Shown here: piece after piece, positions 62,063-64,000 of the stretch
Layout: each line of letters starts with the position of its first letter
How positions within the stretch are numbered: position 1 is the first letter of the stretch
Source of the DNA: Chitinophaga sp. YR573
Lineage (GTDB): Bacteria > Bacteroidota > Bacteroidia > Chitinophagales > Chitinophagaceae
Assembly (NCBI RefSeq): GCF_900110995.1
Contig: NZ_FOJF01000003.1
Coordinates: forward strand, 682,001-746,000
Direction of reading: 5' to 3'
DNA: 64,000 nt
Notes under the pieces: generated by a model
What the model was told of the DNA's origin: nothing
Database searches by the model: none
Seen by the model: the letters and a program-made list of their open reading frames with translations, nothing else
Position numbers and translations under genes: made by a program

Positions 62063-62839
62063 ATGAACGATACAAAAACACAGGAACAGGAAGTGGCTGT
62101 GCAGGACACAGATTATGTGGTGGTGCGTATACAACATCTGAAGAAATCCTTTGGTGATAATGAGGTATTGAAAGATATCAACCTGGAATTACATAAAGGG
62201 GAAAACATTGTGGTACTGGGACGTTCCGGTCAGGGTAAATCCGTTACCATCCAATGTATTGCCGGATTGATGTTACAGGATGAAGGCGGTCTGGAAGTAT
62301 TGGGTAAGGAAGTGAAAGAAATGACGCGGGATGAATTAAGGGCCATGAGAATCAAAGTAGGATTTCTTTTCCAGAGTGGTGCCCTTTATGATTCAATGAC
62401 TGTCAAAGAAAATCTTTCTTTCCCTTTAACGAGAGTATTAAAATTAAATGATAAACAGGAGATAGAAAAACGGATACATGAATCATTGGAAAGTGTAGGG
62501 CTGGAAGATGCTATTGATAAATACCCTTCGGATCTTTCCGGTGGGATGCGTAAAAGGGTAGGACTAGCCAGAACATTGATCCTTCGTCCGGAAATTATGT
62601 TGTATGATGAACCCACTACAGGGCTTGATCCTATTACATCCAGAGAAATAAGTGAACTGATTGTAGCGCTTCAGGAAAAATATGATACTTCATCTATTAT
62701 CATTACCCATGATATGCTCTGTGCAAGAATTACTGCAGATAGAATAGTTGTGATGAATGAAGGTAAATATATAGCAACAGGCACTTACGATGAACTGGTT
62801 AAATCACCAGATGAACTTGTACATAATTTTTTTAAATAA
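62063..62839 (+). CDS. MlaF-type ABC ATPase
   Basis: 258 aa. Walker A 'GRSGQGKSV', signature 'LSGGM', Walker B 'IMLYDEPTTGLD', H-loop 'IITHD'. LSGGM and 'YDEPTTGLDP' are typical of MlaF. It pairs with MlaE upstream and the MCE protein that starts 7 bases downstream. Confidence 0.94.
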   Translation: MNDTKTQEQEVAVQDTDYVVVRIQHLKKSFGDNEVLKDINLELHKGENIVVLGRSGQGKSVTIQCIAGLMLQDEGGLEVLGKEVKEMTRDELRAMRIKVGFLFQSGALYDSMTVKENLSFPLTRVLKLNDKQEIEKRIHESLESVGLEDAIDKYPSDLSGGMRKRVGLARTLILRPEIMLYDEPTTGLDPITSREISELIVALQEKYDTSSIIITHDMLCARITADRIVVMNEGKYIATGTYDELVKSPDELVHNFFK

Positions 62840-62846
62840 ACCGGGT

Positions 62847-63656
62847 ATGCAGAATAAAACTTCACAAAAAATAAAAGTCGGCATTTTTACTACTGCTACG
62901 ATCTTACTGTTACTGACAGGCATTTTTTTAATCGGCCGGAATAAGAGTATGTTCCGCAGCACTATCATATTATACGGCACATTTAAAAACGTTGGAGGAT
63001 TGCTGGAAGGGAATAATATCCGTTTTGTAGGTATTAACGTTGGTACTGTGGAAAGCATTGATATTTTATCCGATTCTACTGCCCGTGTAGGATTACGGGT
63101 ACAGAAGAAAGTACAGCCTTTTATTAAACAGGGTGCTATTGCGAGTATCAGTTCTGATGGTTTGATGGGGGATAAGCTGGTGGCTATTAGTTCTGGTACA
63201 AATACTACCAAGCCTGTGAATGATGGAGATGCTATTAATACTGTAGAACCTATGCAACTGGATAAGGTAATGGGCCGTATCTCCGGTGTGGCAGAGAACG
63301 CAGAAGTGATTACCGGTCAGCTGGCGGGGATTGTTACACAGGTGAATCAGGGAAAGGGAAGTGTAGGAAGATTGTTGTATAGTGATAGCCTGGCGAAGAG
63401 TCTGGAAGGGACTATTAGTGAAGCGAAGGGAACGATGAGGTCTGCTCATAAAGGGGCGGAAGGGTTTAGTGAGAATATGGAGGCGTTAAAGCATAATTTC
63501 CTGTTACGTGGTTATTTCAGGAAAAAAGAGAAAGCCCGGGTGAAAGCGGAGCAGGAAGAAAAGAACGATGATAAGGCGGATGAGAAACCGAAGCTAAAGC
63601 TAAAGAAGGCAAAGAGTAAAGACTCAACTACTGTGAAGATAGAGAAAGAACAATAG
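62847..63656 (+). CDS. MCE/MlaD-family lipid-binding protein
   Basis: 269 aa from ATG 62847 (MQNKTSQKIKVG). The open frame to 62790 overlaps the ATPase. One N-terminal helix (~10-30), an MCE domain (~35-125: 'GTFKNVGGLLEGNNIRFVGINVGTVESI' split at GNN), then a helical part and a Lys/Glu-rich tail. It would form a hexameric channel or shuttle lipid for the MlaE/F transporter. Asymmetric lipid placement is the family expectation. Confidence 0.9.
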   Translation: MQNKTSQKIKVGIFTTATILLLLTGIFLIGRNKSMFRSTIILYGTFKNVGGLLEGNNIRFVGINVGTVESIDILSDSTARVGLRVQKKVQPFIKQGAIASISSDGLMGDKLVAISSGTNTTKPVNDGDAINTVEPMQLDKVMGRISGVAENAEVITGQLAGIVTQVNQGKGSVGRLLYSDSLAKSLEGTISEAKGTMRSAHKGAEGFSENMEALKHNFLLRGYFRKKEKARVKAEQEEKNDDKADEKPKLKLKKAKSKDSTTVKIEKEQ

Positions 63657-63670
63657 ATTTTTGATAGATC

Positions 63671-63712
63671 ATGAACGCATTTTATCTTAGATAAGTTGCG
63701 TTCATTTTTTTG
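63671..63712 (+). terminator. Intrinsic terminator of the Mla-like operon
   Basis: ATGAACGCA (63671-63679) pairs with TGCGTTCAT (63697-63705), with a small inner stem TTATCTTAGATAA in the loop, followed by T6-7. Confidence 0.75.
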
Positions 63713-63731
63713 TCTATTTTTATCCTCACGT

Positions 63732-64000
63732 ATGAAAACTTTAATCTGCACCACTCCCGGTCAATTTGATTATGGCGAAAGAGAAATGCCAACGGCGGCA
63801 CCTGATCACGCCATTATAAGAATAAAACGCATAGGTATCTGTGGTACAGATCTCCATGCTTTTGAAGGTACCCAGCCCTTTTTTGCCTATCCCCGTATCC
63901 TGGGGCATGAGCTGGCTGGAGAACTGGTCTCTTTTGACAATGCCCCCGGCTTTACTGCCGGTGAGGCCGTTACCTTCATCCCGTATTTCAATTGTGGTAC
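63732..64000 (+). CDS. Zinc-type alcohol dehydrogenase, N-terminal part (cut by window end)
   Basis: 89 residues visible from ATG 63732 (MKTLICTTPGQFDYG). Catalytic zinc ligands are Cys and His-Glu in 'GICGTDLHAFEG' and 'GHELAGEL'. The family (MDR) includes sorbitol, galactonate and threonine dehydrogenases. The gene continues past base 64000, so structural-zinc and NAD-binding parts are not visible. Confidence 0.85.
   Translation, partial: MKTLICTTPGQFDYGEREMPTAAPDHAIIRIKRIGICGTDLHAFEGTQPFFAYPRILGHELAGELVSFDNAPGFTAGEAVTFIPYFNCG

Overview
The window looks like chromosomal DNA of a Bacteroidota bacterium, most likely a Chitinophaga-like member of the Chitinophagaceae. The reasons are two SusC/SusD pairs, an ECF sigma/FecR pair, type IX secretion C-terminal sorting domains on large secreted enzymes, TAnnTTTG-type promoter elements and almost no Shine-Dalgarno sequences. 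No rRNA, tRNA, insertion sequence, integrase or CRISPR array was seen. Placement is inferred from gene content only.

Layout. 1-5.7 kb (+): the end of a glycan-uptake locus (SusC end, SusD, GH89 alpha-N-acetylglucosaminidase, HGSNAT/NagX-like membrane acyltransferase). 5.9-9.5 kb (-): a TonB receptor/lipoprotein/small barrel operon, probably for a metal, behind two inverted-repeat operators. 9.8-11.3 kb (+): methyltransferase, DUF5655 and HD-domain genes. 11.5-17.9 kb (+): two giant modular secreted proteins, a GH16 glucanase and a PQQ-type sugar dehydrogenase, both with discoidin and T9SS sorting modules. 18.0-29.6 kb (-): an unusual nine-gene cassette. 30.0-31.6 kb (-): a small conserved unknown and a DUF1016 nuclease-like gene broken by one in-frame stop. 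31.9-38.5 kb (+): ECF sigma, FecR, SusC with STN domain, SusD. 38.7-42.5 kb (+): a compact DNA-alkylation repair cluster (Ada-type zinc protein, AlkB, Ogt, second 2OG oxygenase, AraC-Ogt fusion, AlkA). 42.5-48.6 kb: metallo-beta-lactamase-fold hydrolase, YeiH-type permease, glycine-zipper lipoprotein, Na+/H+ antiporter, ring-cleaving dioxygenase, lipoprotein. 48.6-52.8 kb (+): sulfatase and GH106 rhamnosidase. 52.8-56.6 kb (+): a possible leader-peptide attenuator followed by a heterodimeric ABC exporter. 56.7-58.6 kb (-): TauE/SafE permease, DUF1634 and a FadR-type regulator with two operators. 58.7-61.1 kb (-): fatty-acid desaturase and TPM-domain protein. 61.3-63.7 kb (+): Mla-type lipid transport (MlaE, MlaF, MCE), then the start of a zinc alcohol dehydrogenase cut by the window edge.

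The most interesting region is the minus-strand cassette 17971-29644. It begins with a subtilase that lacks a signal peptide, continues with six proteins I do not recognise (37 to 641 aa), and ends with two cell-wall enzymes. One is an M15-type peptidase with an N-terminal EYVV repeat region. The other is an 816-aa protein carrying C39/C70-like cysteine peptidase, GH24 lysozyme, GH73 glucosaminidase and M15-like motifs. None of the nine has a visible signal peptide or membrane segment, and no phage or contractile-tail structural gene was recognised, so how these wall enzymes would reach their substrate is unexplained. The second most interesting item is the strong Shine-Dalgarno mini-ORF plus intrinsic terminator in front of the ABC exporter, which resembles antibiotic-responsive attenuators described in Firmicutes.
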